Shown here: positions 1 through 14,200 of the stretch, piece after piece
Layout: each line of letters opens with the position of its first letter
Position numbering within the stretch: position 1 is the first letter of the stretch
Translations under genes and position numbers: made by a program
Notes under the pieces: model-generated
What the model was told of the DNA's origin: nothing
The model's database searches: none
The model's input: the letters and a program-made list of their open reading frames with translations, nothing else
Assembly: GCA_013399875.1 (NCBI GenBank)
Contig: VXAZ01005702.1
Coordinates: forward strand, 310,001 to 374,000
Direction of reading: 5' to 3'
Source: Gymnorhina tibicen
Lineage: Eukaryota > Chordata > Aves > Passeriformes > Artamidae
DNA: 64,000 nucleotides

Positions 1-3000
1 GAGCTTACTTCTTAAACCTATTTTTAACTAATTCTAACAAAGCTTACCTTTAACTAAAAATCCTAATATTTAAATGTTAAAAACTCTATGTTTCAATCTC
101 ATCCAAGAGATAGGAAGAATGTTGAACACATACATGATTGGGAACTGCCTATTTGCTCAACCCCTAATACTTTCAAAATTTCTGGAAATTTCCTATTTAT
201 ATTTAAAGGAATTCTTGTTTCCAAATGGGATTTATTCCACTTGTTAAGAAAGGTTCAGTTTTCTGTTAAAATCGTGTACTCACATACCTTGTTTTTTTGT
301 TACACAGATTTCTGTGCTGCTGAAATCTTAATGCCCTGGCAACAGCAAGTGTTGAGGAAACATTTTGTTTGGGCTATTTTTCAGAACAAAGGCTACCCTT
401 TGTTGCTTTGAGCACTTATTTCTGCAGTGCTTTATTTTTGTATCATGGCAATGTTTTCTGTTTTTTTTGTTTCATGGCAATCACGAAGACTAGTGGTAGT
501 GAGCTACCAGTAGACGATGGAAAAGACATTTGAGAGATATAAAAGCTTAGTCTGGCCCCACACATGAAATCTTTGGACTTGGGTTTTACTCTTAGTACTC
601 ATTCATTTCCCTTCCCTCTTTGAAAACGAACTAGTTTTTTGTGGCAGCAATGGTAGTAGTGCTAGAAAGGTACAATCTATCAGAAATGAGAGCAGTCTCA
701 AAGTGATGTTGTTTCTTAATGTCCTTGAGTCCCATGAAGTCCTATGGACATGGTATTTCCAGTCTGATCAGTTTATGGTCCTGCTCTCTGCCTTGAGTTA
801 CTCTTGTGGGTAATACTTCACTCCCTCAGACCCTGAGACAGCCATTAAGGAATACTGACAGTAGGCCTCACCTGTAAAGGCAGAAGAGGAAATTGAGTAC
901 AAATGTCTTCCTTCACCACTAGTTCTCTTACCTTTATTAGCAGCAACCGTGAGTTTTCCATGGTTCTGTTTTGTTGACAGTGTTCTCATGGGAGCCTTTT
1001 GTTTCCCATAATATTCCACACCTATTTTTCTCCCAGTGAGCTTTTTCCTGATCTTCATTAGGTTTGTATGGCATTACCATGTAATCATAGGGGGTTTACA
1101 CAACGCAGGATTTTCTTTCTCTGCCTGGGAAGAGGATAATGTATTATATGTTGTAACTGCTTACAGCCAGAGGTGGTTAGACTTTCTTCTGTTATGGAGT
1201 TTGCACTGTAGTTTTATTTCATGAAAGTACTTCCATGCTGAACTCTTCTCTACTATTAGTGTTGAAGAAAAAAGGATGTGATAAGAATCGGAAGTATTAG
1301 AGCAAGCAGAAAAATGTACCAGTGTGGTTCAGAAATAGAGACCAAGAGTGAAGACAAGAAAATCTCTCTCATATTGAATAATCATTGTATTGCTGAGCGG
1401 CAAAATCTACTTAAGATCCCTTCCAGTATGTTACAGTCTGTAGCTCCCAGGCCTGTTGTCTCATTCACTGACAGAAATCCAGCATGTAAGCTGCCTCCAT
1501 ATGGGAAATTCAATACCTTTTTTCTTTTTGTTTAAGAATGTGGGACAGTGCAGTTTATACAGAAAGACATTCAGCTTCATAGTGTACTTGAGGATCTAAA
1601 CAAACAGTTCAGAATCTGAGAATCTCAAAACAGTTTTAAGCACTTTATTGGCAGGTACTGTGAGAAGCTAAAACTGTAGGGAACAGCAAGTTTCAAGCAG
1701 AAAAATGGACATAATGAATTCTCGCTGGATTGTAAGATCCTAAAATTTGAATCTCAGCTCTGTTCTTTCTTGTGCTATTATTTTTGACTAGTAGAAGAAT
1801 TTCACTCCAATTGCTTTCTAAAATGAGAGGATATGACAAGCTACTTTTTTCAAAATATTCCTTTGGTTGCTATACATCCTTGTCATTACACAGAACTGGT
1901 GTCAGATGGTTTTATTTTGGTTTTATTGGAACTACCTTAACTTTAGAAGTCACTGACAATTTTTGCTGATTTTTCATAATTTTAAAAATATATTGCAGGC
2001 ATGATAATTTCATAGAACTCAAACTGCAACATTTCTGCTTTTGCCTTTTTTATAAGTTTATCTCCCATATCATAATTCTTCTGCTCTCTATTAACTTTTG
2101 TCTGGTGTATATTTTACCTTTACTAATACAGCTTGTAATACATAAGCATATTAAATAATCTAGTACTTCTTTAACTGCACCTGACACTCTAAAGTCAAAA
2201 GCAAGTAATGAAATTTGGGTAGATTACATAGACCCAAAAAATATTCTTTTGGGTAGATAACAGGTACAAATGTCTTATATTTGTTGCTTAAGTAGAATTC
2301 AGAAAGATTGTCACTGCAAGGTGTGATGTAACTGGTGTGTCCCAGTGGAGATAATGTCAGATATTTATCATTGCCCTTTTTATTTCTGTTAATGAAGTTG
2401 ACCTGCTATTAAAGTCAGGCTGAATAAGGTAGAAATTTAGTTATATCAACAGCAAGGTTCAATTTGACAAAGTTAATAGAATTTCTTTCTGCAGATTTTA
2501 CAGAGCACAGCATCCTATATTCCTTCTGCATGGTGATTTGGGAAAAAGCATCACAGCAAAATACTAGGTACTTTCGTTAGTGTTTCTAGAAAAACTGCCT
2601 CCTCCCAACAACATTTAGAGAACCAAAATAGACTTGCTTTAATCCAGCGTGATATAAAAGGATGTTTGTGGTGCTATACAAAGAATATTCTTGTTCTCTT
2701 ATAGAGCAAATTACATCTCTACTCTGTAGTAAATTTGAATTTCATGTTTTTTCAGTGAAGTGCTCTTCAAGGTGATTAAGGATGTATAATGTTTCTCAGT
2801 ATGATGTATAAACTCATTCTGCTTTCACTTCATGCCTTTCCTTTATGCTTACACACAGTAGTGGAACATTAACCTCCATTTTAATTCTACAATGTTAACA
2901 CGTAGCTCTTTGTAGTGAGGATGGTAAACAAAATCAAATCATATGCCTCAGGGATTCAGACACTGGCCTGCATAGGGGTCAGAAGACTCCTCAAATGCAA

Positions 3001-6000
3001 ACAAGGACATACGCTGGTTGAATCTTGAAGGTGTCTCACCTCTTTATCTGAAGCACCAGTCCCTGCTGTACCTGGAAATAGGATACCAGATCAATTGGCA
3101 GCAATCAGATACATTCAAAAGATTTTAAACTAAAATTTAATCAGTGCCTGTTCACTTCAGAGGAAAACAATTGTTGTCTTCCCCTCTCTCTCCCCTGCAA
3201 TGAGAGGCTGATTTGCTAATCTTCCAATCAAGTACAGGATGTGGTGTTTGAAATGTGGATAAGAGGCCTGTATTTCTGAAGACATGGTGAGATTTAAGAA
3301 TTTAGTGCTTGAAGTTTCAAGACTAACTTCCACATTAGGTAAAATGGGTAAATTTTGGGTAGTTACAGATCTGAATGGGATTTCTGAGACCTTCTAAGAT
3401 GCAGAATATTAAATTAAATAAATGAAAAGAAGAGGAGTGGAAAAGTCCATGGGTAGGAGTGGAGATGCAGTTCAAGACCTAAATTTATGTACAGTGATTA
3501 AACACATGGCTGCGTGGATCAATTGCATGTCTGTAGGAAACAATCAAGGTGACAGTGGAAAGTGACTCTAGAATTCAAAAATATATGCTAAACCGGGTTT
3601 TAAAATATTTTTTATGTCTCTTTAAGTGCTGTGTCTCTTCTACTTTTTGGGGTTTTTTTCCCTGTAAATATTTACATTTTGCTACTAGTTTAACTACCTT
3701 AAAGCTGTTGTGAATTTATTTGACAGTTATTCAGTCTGGATTATGGAATCGCTCTGTTCAGGACTCCACACACTGTCCCAATATATCCACACACTGTTCT
3801 GAATGTATCCAAGCATCAACATTTTTTTGCACTTTAGCCTTGCAGACTGATTTGACAATTCAGTCATGTTAAAGATTTGTAACAACAAATTTCTCATTGA
3901 CCTCTGTGATATTTGGTCTAAAGCAGGATGTTGTGTTTGAAAAATACCTAGAAATCTTTTTTTTGTAGAATATTGGAGGTTTATGTACAGTTTCAAAGTG
4001 GATGCACACAAATATTTAATAACTGTAACTTCTATAATCTTTTCTTTTTTTAAAATGATAAGAAGCTTTTAACTGCATGACAACATACTAGTTTTCGAAC
4101 AGAGGTTCCTCTTTGCTCAGTAATCATGCTGGGCAGTTTTAAATTAGTGAATGTGGAGTGTTCTTATTGCACAAGGAATTGCCACAGATGATCTTCATAA
4201 AACTTATTTCTCTTGTAAAAACAGTTATTAATTCCCTTTCATATGTAGATTCAGCCCCCACCTTTATCTTGTAAATCTGAAACTGAAGGGGTTTTTGTCA
4301 GTTTTCACAACAATCTTATGAAGTGATTCTTCTTTTTCTGTTCATCCTTTTAAAACAAGTATAACAAATATCCTTTAAATTTAGGCATCAGGTTTGACAC
4401 AAAATATTATTTTTTTTTCTTTGAGTTTTTAGCATTACATACAACTTTTTTTGAAGTCTAAGTCCAATTAAATATTTCAATTCTGAACTTTGAAAACTTT
4501 GGACATTGAACTTCTCAAGGGACACTAGAATGCTAGTGATGTCTGGACAGCAATGGTTTTAAGAGTTTGAATGCAAGCAAGCTTGGCTATAAAGTAAATG
4601 GATGTGTGTTGTTATAGGAAACCAGCTACTTCAAAGGCATTATTTTCCTAAAATAAATGTTACATACAATGAAATTTCATTAATTCTCTTGCAAAATAGT
4701 GATAGCACTGTCATGGTTATGATATTCTCAGTAATGAACAGCTGTTTTGGTCAAATTTATAAAATCAGAACATAAAAGAATATTTAATATAAATTAGCAT
4801 ATCTGTTTATTTTTTTGTCTTTTTATAATTGCAGTTCTGTTTTAAATCATGATAATTTAAATGTAAAAACTAGCATTATTTGAGACATGTATCTTTGTAA
4901 ACTTAAGCCATATTAATTGGGAGCGCTTGGTTTTTTTTACTTGCCTGTTTCCCTGGATTTAAATATTACTATAAATGAGAGAGAGAAGTGACTCTGTAAA
5001 GCTCTGGACCATATTTGTCTTAATATATACTTTGTAGACTTTAATAGTTCTAACTTTTACTTGAAAGTATGGGTACCTTGTCTGTTGTTGGTTTTTTGCC
5101 TTTTTTTTCCAAGTACCCCCACAAATTTCATTAGTAACATTTTGATGGTGTGAACACATGCTAACTAGCAGGAAACTGTGCTGTAAATTATTGGTCTCTT
5201 TGGAATCCGGCAGCTCATTTTCCTACTTAATAAAATTAGAGAGCTGTTCTGACAGCCAGGAATGGACTGCACTGGACTGTGCCAAGAAAGTTGAGAAATA
5301 CATACTCTACTGAAGGTTCTGGGGAGGTGAAAGAGTTAGAAGGATTAAAGATACTCTTTGTAGTTTTAGATTTGAATTTTATTAGTGAGTAATAATGGGA
5401 ATCATAATGGCTACTTACTGTCTGGACGGTGGCCTCATTTACATCAGTATCTCTTTGCTGGCTGCAGTGTCCCATTTATATGAATGTGTAGATGGAAACT
5501 TAAAAAATAACAGTAGAACTGGCAGGCCAAATATAGATACACACTGAATATTTTCCTACTCTTATCTTAGATTGGTATAGAATGTCATTGAACAGTTTTT
5601 TTGCTCTTACAGAATGAGGCCATAAAAAATATCGGTATTGTGATCAGCTGCAGAGGGTAATGCAGCTGTAATGACATCCCTTCTTGAAAACAACTTTTGC
5701 CATCTAGCTCTTGCTGTGCCAGCTAGCTCCTGTCTGCACTACTAAGAATGTGCTAGGAGGGAATTTAACAGTTTGTATACTTTTCTGCTGGTGTTGTCAT
5801 ACGGTTAATAGGTTTATTGAAATTTACTATGAAGATTTGTATACCGAAAAACATGTTTGAGACTAACAGAGATTGTTGCTTAGTAGCATTCTTGGAGTAA
5901 GGCCATGGTAACTCCCCTGCTTTTGGTTATTTAAGGGGGCAAGAGTAATGTAAAGGGCACTCAAACTGTTCTCAGGATGGATTACTGTGCAGTCCATAAG

Positions 6001-8817
6001 AGATTTTATCCTGTCTTCCCTGCAAATCATCTGGGACTTAGAGAGAGAAGGCTTCACAGTGCTTTCCACATTTAATTCACCTAGCAACATAGCAAAATCT
6101 GCTGAGGAAACAAACTAGATTTAACAGCTATTGAATCAGGGAACAGAGCTGTCATACTCTGAATGAGATAGCTACTTGTAGTCACCAATAAGGGATTACA
6201 GGAAAAGTACAGGCTAAATATAGACTCTGTAGGGGTAATGGTGTTTCAGCCCATAGCTTGGACAGTCCTTTTCATGTGAAAGTGTGAAAAAAGCTCATTG
6301 TCGTGATTTCTATTTATCAGAATGAAAAGCTAAGTATAAAGTTTGTTTTACTGGGCAGGGAAGAGCACCAAGACACTTTGATGGCTTTTCTACCTGCCCA
6401 GTGTGGAGAAAGAGATGGAAATTCTCTAAATGGAATATTTAAATCTGGACTGTGATCCAAGCTGCTTTTGATTAATTTGAAAACCTAAGGAGTTACTTCG
6501 TAGTTCTTTTGCTTACTTTTTTTTTTCCTAGAGCTTGTATTTTAGATCTTTCTGTACAGAGATGATTATGTTGGGAGGACATACACTGAAAAGAACATTA
6601 CACTGTGTTTGCTGGAGCTGAAAACTTTCTACCAAATTTGCTCTAAAAAACATTTTCAAAATGGATTGGGTCCCAGGTGATATAAATCAGCATAAACCAA
6701 TTTAAATTAATAGAATTCATTGGTCATTCGTACTTGATCTGCTCCACTGGGTCAAATATTTGGAGCAGCATTGTCTGGATTTGTGACCTTGCTTTGGCAG
6801 TTCACAAAATGGGTGTGCACAGGCATGAATCTATGTGCACATTTACTGGCAGGTGACTGAGGGAAATGGTGGATTTCTGTCTCTGGATAGAGTCTCTGGC
6901 TTGCAGGAGACTCTGCTGTCACAGTGGTTGCCCAGATGAGATGCTACAAATTTATAAACATATAAATCTCTGCTCTGCTCCCTTCAGTGTTTATCTTGCA
7001 GAATGTCAAAATTGCGCAGTACAACTATAGTACAGGTAGTTGGATTTGTGACTACTGAATTTATGTGGGGAAAGATTGTTCTAGAAGAAAATTATAATTA
7101 TATATAAGTGAAACTGGCTGTTGTTACAAACATTAAGCATTGGCGTGGGAGCAATGAAGAGAGATCTTGTTCAGTGTATACTTGTTTTCTGTAACTGATC
7201 TATTTGCAGTTTTTTTCTCTTAAGGTGCTCTCACATCATCTGCATTATTAATTTGTATTGCAAAATCATGTCTTAGGTTTCTGTGTAGTTTTCCATGTAG
7301 AATTCCATATCTTGTGTAATTCCAGTAGTAGAAATGAATTGAAGAAATACTAGTTTTGAGAGTATTGAGAATTTTCTTGGTGTTATTTCAGATTAATGAT
7401 TTATATACCACTTTAGCATTTCTTCTAGTAGTCATGTGAAGTTTTCCTGCTTTCCAAGTGAATGCTAAAGTGAGCAATAAAAACTCACAAAATACATCCA
7501 ATGCTATCAATCATCATTTTCCTTAAAGGAAAAAGTATCAAACCTTTTTCTAAACCAAGCATACTTATCTATCTTCTAAATAGTATTTGCTAATTATATA
7601 AATGTATCAGTATAACATACATATGAATACTTTTTTTGTTTTTGGAATAAATCTTCTCTCATGGTCTAGTTCTGCATACCGTATTGCTTTGTATTTTGTT
7701 TAGGTTTTTTTCTTGGTTAGTTTTTAACAAATCCCAAAAATTCTGACAGGGTACAGACAGGTATTTTGTTCCTAACATTCATACAGAATGTTAGCTGCCA
7801 CCTTTCTTTTACAAGTTTGGGGTGAAGGGAATAATTTCTGATGTTGAAACTTCAGGCAAAAAATTTTATCAATATGTTGCGGAAAACTGGCATTGATATA
7901 GCAAATGGTTAGACTGCTGTATTCATTGGAAATGGATTTTGGGTAAGAAGCTTCTGGAGAATAAGACTCAGCAGATGTGATACTAGGAGGCCTATATAAA
8001 TTTCATCTGGCATTTCTGTTGTCAGTGTGAAGTCCACTTAAGTGCACAATTTCATGGTTCGCCAGTTACCGTCCTTGGCTGAATTTATTTTCAGTGCTGG
8101 TGAAAAAAATTGTTGGTTTGCCAGTTGCTGCTCAGAACTTATAATTCTTGACAGAAAATGCATATTCCATCAGGATCTTAAATTTTTAATTCAGTGTTTG
8201 TGTTTATTGATGGAAGTTAAATAACATGCAGGTAGTACACATCAGTGAGATAATTCATTACATGACAGTAAATTTTGAAGTTTCTCTTACTTTGTTTTTC
8301 CTAATATAAACAGCAAAGAATGAACCTTTTTTCCATGAAATTTCTTTAGGTATATATTATATATACAAAAAAAATGATAAATTATTCTTAAATAGCCCAC
8401 ACAGATAAAAAAATTGAGATCCGTTTATTTAAAAGTAATATTTAATTATTGTGTCCATTGATCTAACATGATATTAGTCTTTTTATAGCCTTGCTGGCTG
8501 TATGAGAAATTCCTGTGGATATGATGTGGGATTTTAATGTCCTTTAATCAAAGCTTTGTCTTGTGAATGTAGCAGCAGAGCAAGAGCCAACTTGTTATAC
8601 GTTTAGTTTAGACAAGTTTTACTTGCCATGGAAAGCAGCTTATGGAAAATCTGATTCCTTAGCTTTGGGCTGAAGGGAATTTTTTCCCTTTTATTTTGAA
8701 AATGTAGTGGACATGATCTTCAGGAAACTAATTAATGACAGCACTGTTTTAATACGTTATTTGCCAACAGCCCTGAAGTTCCCATTCTAGTATTATCTAT
8801 TTGTTTGGCAGTTTAGC
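1..8817. other. AT-rich non-coding sequence, no gene recognised
   Basis: No coding exon, RNA gene or recognisable transposon was found here on either strand. The open frames are short (107 codons at most, at 88-411) and their translations resemble no family I know. T and A runs are frequent, as expected for intronic or intergenic bird DNA. Old, strongly diverged repeats could be present and would be missed by eye. Confidence 0.6.
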
Positions 8818-8958
8818 CAAAGAAAAGGAGAAGAAAAGATGCAGGGGAGGGAGGAAATTAAAAGAGAAAACTTGTCTACTATAGAAGATCCCTCTCTCCC
8901 TCCCTTCCGCACTCCCTCCCTATATCCCTCCTGCCCCTCTCTTTCTCCCCTGCTTCCC
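8818..8958. repeat. Polypurine block followed by polypyrimidine block
   Basis: Positions 8820-8870 are almost entirely A and G, with a few interruptions. After about 18 mixed bases, 8889-8958 is almost entirely C and T, rich in CCCTCC and CTCTC. Because the + strand carries purines first and pyrimidines second, the two blocks are roughly complementary as an inverted pair (for example GGGGAGGGAGG against CCTCCCT-type runs), so the region could fold back or form triplex-type structures. Simple sequence of this kind is common in vertebrate introns. No function is shown. Confidence 0.7.
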
Positions 8959-11184
8959 AGAAGACAGATGCTGAATTAGTCTGAGGGAAAAAGAGCTCCC
9001 ACAGAAATAACGTTGAGGAAAAGTGTCACAGGCCTTGAAGCTCCATTATATACTTGGCTCAGGTGCTGACAAAACTGCAGATTTTGTGATATGCAAACAA
9101 TGATACAATACTGGAGGAAATATCCACTGTCCTTGAACATTTTAAATCTTATCCTAAGGAGTTGCAGTTGAGTTTGGATCCAGCTTTCTCCAGTGCCTCA
9201 TAGAACTTTGTTTCTATTCTATACTTAATACGTTCTTTACGCATTCTAATAAGAGCTGATTTGGATTCTGCTTTTTGTTCTTTATGTTATCCTTGGAGAA
9301 GGATGATCTGAGCTCGTCATAGTTATGTTCACATTTCAAACCCTTTATGGAAGGATATCAGTATGACTAACAGCACTAGCATATGTTAGGATTTGAAAAA
9401 TTGATAAGGGCTTGGGTAGTCCTAGATGCTTAGAAAAAACCTATTCATGTTCCACTCAAAAGAAATTATGATTAAGTATAATACTTACATTAGAGGTACA
9501 GCTAAATTCAGCTTGAAAAATTCCAAAACCATTGTGTAGTTTCAGCCCCTAAGCTACTTGTATTAAACTGAGTAATTCTTTTGATGATTAGCCAAAGGAT
9601 CACCTGGACACAAGTTAAAATGTCAACTTTCAGAACTCTCTGTACCTGTACTGTAATCATGCCAGACCAGTCCTTCTTTAAATATTTTATTTAAATCTGT
9701 TTTAAGTATTTACAGACTGCAAGACACCTATGTCTAGTACTTATCAGAGCAATTTTAAGAGTTTCATGGTTTACTTGGAATTTGGCTAGCCCAATTTTTA
9801 GTTAAAAAAGAAATGCAGTGACCGCATCTCACAATTACATAAAGAAGTTCGTTGGCTGCTGTTTAACCTTACAGCTATTGCCTATTTTTTAACCTTACAG
9901 CTGGCTCAGGTAATTTTCTGTCAAGTGTTAAGTAGTATCCTTATTCACTTGTACAGCTGAATTAGACTGAGTCATAACTTAAACTCACGGAGTTGCAGAG
10001 AAAATAACCAGGCAAATTAAGCCTTGATGAAACTTCAGCAGTTATTTTTTCTGTGGTCTAGTTTATTTTTCACCTGTTTCCTTTCAGAAATGGAAAGTCA
10101 CTTGAGACTTCTAAAATGTGAGGCAATGTAAGTGATTGACTCTTGTGCCTTACATATTCATATAATTCATAACTTTACCAGTTGTTCAGGTTATTTGAAA
10201 CTCAGAAATAGAGCTGTGGTGCAGGATATGTCTCTTTCACTTTTTGATGAGGAAATAGAGAACAGCATGGTGAGGACCCAAGTAACATGAAGAGAAAAGA
10301 GACACTTCCAAGTTTTTGTGCTAGTGGGATTCCAGTCCACGTATCTCTCTCCCCTTTTTGCTACATCACTGATCTGAGAAATATACTTTTACTTGGTGTA
10401 TATTCTGACCAGACATTCTTCTCATAATTATTGTCACCTTTTGAGGGACTTTCTGTTGTTGACTGTTAATTCTCCAGTTGTTGTAAGCATACACCTGAAC
10501 ACTTCATCTTTTTGCTAAGGACTGATGGGTTTAAATTTTTTGTTCATTTCCTTGAGAAAAGTTTATTTGATTGGCATACTTTTCCTACTAATATCTATAC
10601 CAACATATACCAAGATACTTCTATCTTCCAAGAAAGGAAGATATCAAGTACAGGACTGGAACGACTTAGTTCCCCTTGCAGTACACTGAGCTGGTTTTGG
10701 TTTGTATTTATGTGATTTTATGGTGTTGTTTTGTTGTTTGTTTCTTGGGAGGTTTTTTCCATGAAGGGAAATTAGGTTATGCTGAGAACTGAGATTCCTG
10801 TTAGAGCTGCCAAATATAGGCAAGGAACAAGACTACTGTTTCTCCTCATTGCCAGTCCACAAAGGAGGACTGACAGTTTTTCAGACCCATAACTTGTGCC
10901 CTGTACAGCAAACTGTGCCAAATAAGAATATTCAAGGGACTATGGGCCACTGGACCTTCAGAAATTCAGGTAAATCAAAGAAGCTTAGGATAATCCAGAT
11001 GAAACCTTACCAAAGCTCTGTTAGCTTTGAAGATTGTCTATCATTGAGCCAGAAGGATTTGATCTATAAAATAGAAGCTTTATTTTCTGGATTTTTTTCT
11101 GAGTCATTCATCAAAGTCATAGTTAGGTTAAGCAACTATAATTTTGATTTTTTTCTTTAAAGTTTGATGTTAAAGCTACTGAAG
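8959..11184. other. AT-rich non-coding sequence, no gene recognised
   Basis: Nothing recognisable was found. A 12-base motif (AACCTTACAGCT) occurs twice close together near 9,865 and 9,890, probably a small local duplication. The open frames at 10512-10715 and 10849-11160 have no family resemblance and no convincing splice context. Confidence 0.6.
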
Positions 11185-11228
11185 TTTTTTTTTTGTTTGT
11201 TTTGTTTTGTTTTTTTGGGGGTTTTTTT
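11185..11228. repeat. T-rich simple repeat with (GTTTT)-like units
   Basis: About 44 bases of T runs are separated by single G residues, ending in a short G run and more T. The complement would be an A-rich (AAAAC)-type tract, such as the decayed tail of a retroposed sequence or slippage-derived simple sequence. No element body was recognised next to it. Confidence 0.75.
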
Positions 11229-14200
11229 GCCATTTGTATGCCAGGGACAGCAAGAAGAAAAAACTGTAAAGAATGGAAGCTTTCATCTGATGTGAACCTC
11301 TGTTTCTTCTGTTAAAACTTGAATAGAAGAAAATTAACTTACTTTTTCCTCCACATTTTTATAGTCAGATTGGATGATGAGTAGCTTTTGTAGCTTACAC
11401 TTGAATTAATTGAACCTTTGAAATGGAAATTTGAAAGCAAACCTGTATATTATTTAGGAAATACAAATTCTGCTTTAAAAGTTAGAATATCTTTTAAGAA
11501 GGTTGAAATATGTCAGGGTTTAACATAATGTGAGAAATAACAATGTGTCAAAATGTATGCTAGGGAAAATATGCATTCCAATTGCACTACAAATAAGCTA
11601 TTGCCATTTTTCTTGATGACTGAGTTATATAGAGGGCTTACTGCATGTTTTTAATTAATACAATTTATTTTGGTTGCTTATTCCCATAGGCGATTGTGTC
11701 TTTGGGGTCTTTTTATATAAAGAATATAAATTAATGTCTTGTATGTCTGAAGAATTTTTAACATTCTAAATCAAACCTTTATGTTAAGAAAGGTTGGTGT
11801 AACAATAGCTTCACAGTCTTAAATTTATAGGTGTTTAATTACAGAGGTATGTGCAAGAGTGAAATTATATATATATATATATATAAGTACATATGTGCAC
11901 TTCCCTTACAGCAGACACTCTCTCTTCTTAGGATTCGGACTGCTGTTGAATCTGGAGTGGAATCCTGCAAAAATAATAGTGCTTTAATACAATTACTTGG
12001 ATTTAATTCCTTCTTTACAAGAAGTTAGGTTTGTAACCAAAATGAATAGGTTTGTACCGTGAACACTTCAGCCTCTGGAAACTTAAAAAGAGAAACAGGG
12101 TTAAATTTCATTTGCATTTTCTGCTTTTACTGAAGATTATACCCATGCTCTGGCCTTTCATTCACTGTGTAGGAGCACCTGTCAAATTGCATGGTAAGTG
12201 TAACCAATTTGGTCATCTATTTCAGAAGTTAAATGTGTTACTTGTTCTTTGCCTGACAGACATGTCAGGCAATGTATTCACACCGTCATCATTTCCTGAC
12301 AAATCTAGGCTAAAAAAACATATTGAAAGGAAAACAAATGACACCTGTAAGATCAGTTTTGTGGCTTCCAAGTCCAAAGCATAGTTCCCTGCCCTTTGAT
12401 TAGCTGTTGTCTCTATACCTATGGCTTCCCTGGCAGTCTTGATGGATGAATGGATGGCTGTTCACATCGAGTTACACATACACTCTTCCTGGTTAATTCC
12501 CAGTTATGGCGCATGAACTCTGCATGGTGCAATCCTGTGCTGATTTCCCTCACTGTCCAGACTGAAGGGCCTATTGGAGCACCCTCTAACTTCAATGCCC
12601 CTACCTTTCCTTCCTAAAGCTAACCGAGATTGTGGGCACTGGATTCTTGTCATACTACACGTAAAGGAGCCAGCTCCAAATGTATATCCTGATTGCATCA
12701 AGATTTTTTTTTTCTAATGGCAGTGAGACTCAGTTGTTTAACAGTCCCAGTAATTTTCTGCTGATAATATTCTGATCACAAGAGAAAGGACATCAAAATG
12801 TGTTCCTGCTGGTTGAAGAATAGGCATCTCATATGTTCCAGTAGAACGTTAACAGCTGAGTTAACACCGTCATTAATTCTTCTTCTATCCTTAGTCCTTG
12901 CTCTTTCCTTCCACTGCTGGTTTGGATCTCACCCCTTCTGCTTTTCAGTTAAGCTTTTTCTTCTTGAAAAAGCTTGAATGCCCCTTCTGCAATCATTATA
13001 CTTTGAACAGAAGGAGAAAAAGTAAAGGTTTGAATGTTAATGTGATATAACATAATGTAGAGGTTTTCCCCCCAGTGAAAATAAGACAGACCTCCTTTAT
13101 GTAGCCCTCCGTAGAAAATTTTTACATGATTATGTCTTAAATTAGAAGTTACAGAAAGCAATGTCGGTTATTAAAAAGGAGGGTAAAGTACTGGCTAATG
13201 CAACTATTCATGCTGAAAGAAGAAATATCAAGCAAAGGGAAATCATTAGTGTTTCTCAAAGGTTAGCATTGGGAGTAATTTTCTTAAATGTTTTCATTAA
13301 TGACCCTTACATTAATAGCAGGGAAACATTTTCAGCATAATCTGCTGACAAAATGAAGTTGGAGGACAAAAAAGCAGACTAATATATTACAGAGAGAATG
13401 TTTGCTATTAGATTCTGTGTCACTAATTTTTTGTTTTCATTGCTCTTATTCCTGTTGTCATTTAGGTTTTTTCCATTGAGAGTTCCTAATCTGGAAATAA
13501 GTGGCTGAGGGTAGGTCTTAGTATGCTGGTGCAGCTCTAAACTGCTATTGTGATGCATTTGCAAAAGGGGCAGAATGCAATTAGTGCTATGTTACATTAA
13601 AAAAAAAAGAAAAACGAAAGGAAAAGAGGCAATTTGTGCTATTAAAATCTTGATGAAACAAATTATGAAACATTATGTTCAGGAACAAAGAGGAAAGACA
13701 AACTAGAGCTCAAGCAGCTGCAAGTGCAGAACACTGTCAAGAAAATGGTGAGCCAGCAAACCCCCTTCAACTGAAAAGACTTGAGTTGTTTACTCTAGCA
13801 AACCAAAGGCAAAGAAGAGTTGTGAGTGAAATACAAACCTATCAGGTGTAAATACTGTGAAGAAAAGACCTAGCTGTCTAAAGAGCCATGCTGACACCAA
13901 ATAAGTGGGTATTGATTTACTCTAAATAAATATAATTCATAAACTGGAAGATTCCTACTTTTTTGCGCAAACAAATTCTGGAAGGCCCCTCCAAACAAAG
14001 TTGTTAGGAAGGAAGGTGTGATTTTTTTTTCTTTATTTGGAGGTGTCTTAGATTATGAAAGGGATTGAAATCACACAGCATGTTCCATAGCAAGGGACTT
14101 TTCTTAGGAGCCTGAGGCATCTGTTCTAACTCAGTGATCTTATGATGGTGGTCCTGCTCTTAGCTTCAGTAGTGTGAGTAGACTGCGTGTACTGTGAGGA

